Below, piece after piece: positions 6,265 to 7,259 of a stretch of DNA of 7,259 bases. Source of the stretch: Candidatus Omnitrophota bacterium (lineage in GTDB: Bacteria > Omnitrophota > Gorgyraeia > Gygaellales > UBA12090); NCBI GenBank assembly GCA_003510525.1, contig DOMD01000167.1, positions 1 through 7,259 on the forward strand. The letters run 5' to 3'. The notes under the pieces were generated by a model. The model worked only from the letters and a program-made list of their open reading frames with translations, was not told where the DNA came from and made no database searches. The number at the start of each line of letters is the position of its first letter. The first letter of the stretch is position 1. Made by a program: the position numbers and the translations under genes.

Positions 6265-7259
6265 ATGAGAACCGTCCCTATAATAGATATAATTGTTATT
6301 GGCGCTGGACATGCCGGGATTGAGGCGGCTTTGGCTTCGGCCCGGATTGGCTGTAAAACTCTTTTGGTTACGATGCGCTTAGATACCATCGGCCATATGA
6401 GTTGTAATCCGGCTATCGGCGGGGTAGGCAAAGGCCAATTGGTCAAGGAGATTGACGCCTTGGGCGGGGAGATGGCTAAGGCCGCGGATGCCTGCGGCAT
6501 ACAATTTCGGGTTTTAAACAGTTCTAAGGGGCCGGCAGTGCAGTCTTCCCGGGCCCAGGAAGACCGGCACCGCTATAAGGCCTACATGCAAAGCGTTCTT
6601 AAAAAACAGAAAGGCCTTAAAATAAAGCAAGGAGAGGTTGTTGAGATATTAGTTAAAGAAACGGCCGCTTATGGAGTGAAGCTTCATAGTGGTGAATCAA
6701 TTTTCGCTAAAACCGTAGTGGCCGCCCCCGGTACATTCCTCAATGGCTTAATGCATATTGGGTTAGAGCATACTCCGGGTGGAAGAATTGGAGAAGCGCC
6801 ATCAATAGGCTTGGCAAATTCTCTCAGGAATTTAGGGTTTAACATCCTGCGCTTTAAAACCGGCACCTGCGCCCGCTTAGATTGCCGCAGTATAAACTTT
6901 AAGCAATTGCCGGTTCAGGAAGGAGATGCGCGGCCCCGGCCATTTTCCTTCTCTACCAAAAAGCTTAAACTAAAACAGGTCCCCTGCTACCTTACCTATA
7001 CCAATAAAAAAACCCACCAGATTATCCGTTTCGGGCTTGACCGCTCTCCCCTTTATACCGGAAAAATCAAGGCTACCGGGGTGCGTTACTGTCCATCCAT
7101 TGAGGATAAAATAGTGAAGTTCGCGGATAGGGAACGCCATCAGGTATTTCTGGAGCCGGAGGGGCTGGATACTGTTGAGTATTATCCTAACGGCGTGTCT
7201 ACCAGCCTGCCTTTAGATGTTCAACTTAAGATGCTGCGTTCAATAGAGGGCTTAGAGAA
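6265..7259 (+). CDS. mnmG: tRNA uridine-5-carboxymethylaminomethyl modification enzyme MnmG (GidA), 3' end outside window
   Basis: 331 codons and two bases are visible of a family of about 620-630 residues. MnmG, with the GTPase MnmE, uses FAD, NADH and a folate-carried one-carbon unit to modify the wobble uridine (U34) of several tRNAs in the cytosol. The FAD fold begins IIVIGAGHAGIEAA with G13, G15 and G18. Then come SCNPAIGGVGKGQ with C47, EIDALGGEM, GIQFRVLN, KGPAVQSSRAQEDRHRY, APGTFLNG and the TPGGR and FKTGT blocks. Further on are RYCPSIEDKI with C276, HQVFLEPEG and YPNGVSTSLP. C47 and C276 match the two catalytically important cysteines of the E. coli enzyme (47 and 277). The ATG at 6265 gives the same N-terminal length before the Rossmann strand as E. 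coli MnmG. It has no Shine-Dalgarno, and residues 2-5 (RTVP) are encoded by a copy of the REP repeat. No clear promoter is seen in the 76 bases between the RAYT and mnmG starts. Confidence 0.96.
   Translation, partial: MRTVPIIDIIVIGAGHAGIEAALASARIGCKTLLVTMRLDTIGHMSCNPAIGGVGKGQLVKEIDALGGEMAKAADACGIQFRVLNSSKGPAVQSSRAQEDRHRYKAYMQSVLKKQKGLKIKQGEVVEILVKETAAYGVKLHSGESIFAKTVVAAPGTFLNGLMHIGLEHTPGGRIGEAPSIGLANSLRNLGFNILRFKTGTCARLDCRSINFKQLPVQEGDARPRPFSFSTKKLKLKQVPCYLTYTNKKTHQIIRFGLDRSPLYTGKIKATGVRYCPSIEDKIVKFADRERHQVFLEPEGLDTVEYYPNGVSTSLPLDVQLKMLRSIEGLE
6267..6279 (-). repeat. REP core copy embedded in the mnmG coding sequence
   Basis: GAGAACCGTCCCT here is identical to the minus-orientation cores at 5679-5691 and 5698-5710. 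With the preceding T it matches 5697-5710 over 14 bases. It is in direct orientation to the copy beyond the RAYT stop, so the RAYT gene is bracketed by direct repeats 569 bases apart. It starts at the G of the mnmG ATG and supplies codons 2-5. Confidence 0.85.

Noticed and set aside
6255..6866. Reverse-strand reading frames of 81 and 60 residues opposite mnmG
   Set aside because: They are antisense to conserved MnmG FAD-binding and signature motifs and have no independent support.

Overview
The window is a bacterial chromosomal segment of moderate G+C, with five plus-strand housekeeping or regulatory genes and one minus-strand mobile-element-derived gene. The mix of genes is an adenosylcobalamin-dependent ribonucleotide reductase, an archaeal-type phosphoglycerate mutase, a stand-alone MetE-like barrel protein, MnmG, and a REP-associated tyrosine transposase with AGGGACGGTTCTC repeats. 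This mix suggests an anaerobic, environmental lineage such as an Omnitrophota-like or related uncultured phylum. That placement is inference from gene content only and is weak.

Layout. Positions 1-696 hold the ligand-binding part of a LacI/GalR regulator whose DNA-binding end lies outside the window. After a short gap carrying a CTATCAG tandem repeat in a small hairpin, 751-1761 encodes a single-barrel MetE/UroD-superfamily protein. The 160-base gap at 1762-1921 is regulatory: two NrdR-box-like 16-mers sit exactly 32 bases apart, followed by a TTGACT-16-TATATT promoter candidate and a strong Shine-Dalgarno. They precede nrdJ (1922-4219), a class II ribonucleotide reductase. Between nrdJ and apgM (4308-5588) is a 59-base BIME-like element: two GTAG-footed GC-rich hairpins in opposite orientation.

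Downstream of apgM lies a dense array of a second repeat family (core AGGGACGGTTCTC). It runs right up to the stop codon of a convergent RAYT transposase gene (complement 5712-6188). Another copy of the same repeat lies on the far side of the RAYT gene. That copy overlaps the first codons of mnmG (6265 to beyond the right edge), so the repeat encodes MnmG residues 2-5.

How the parts relate. The NrdR boxes predict that deoxyribonucleotide synthesis by NrdJ is under NrdR control. The RAYT and its flanking repeats look like a self-contained REP/RAYT unit inserted between two same-strand genes. The notable feature is the contact between repeats and genes: the RAYT stop codon is one base from a repeat, and the mnmG start codon is in the flank of another. 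No RNA gene, CRISPR array, prophage or defence system is visible.
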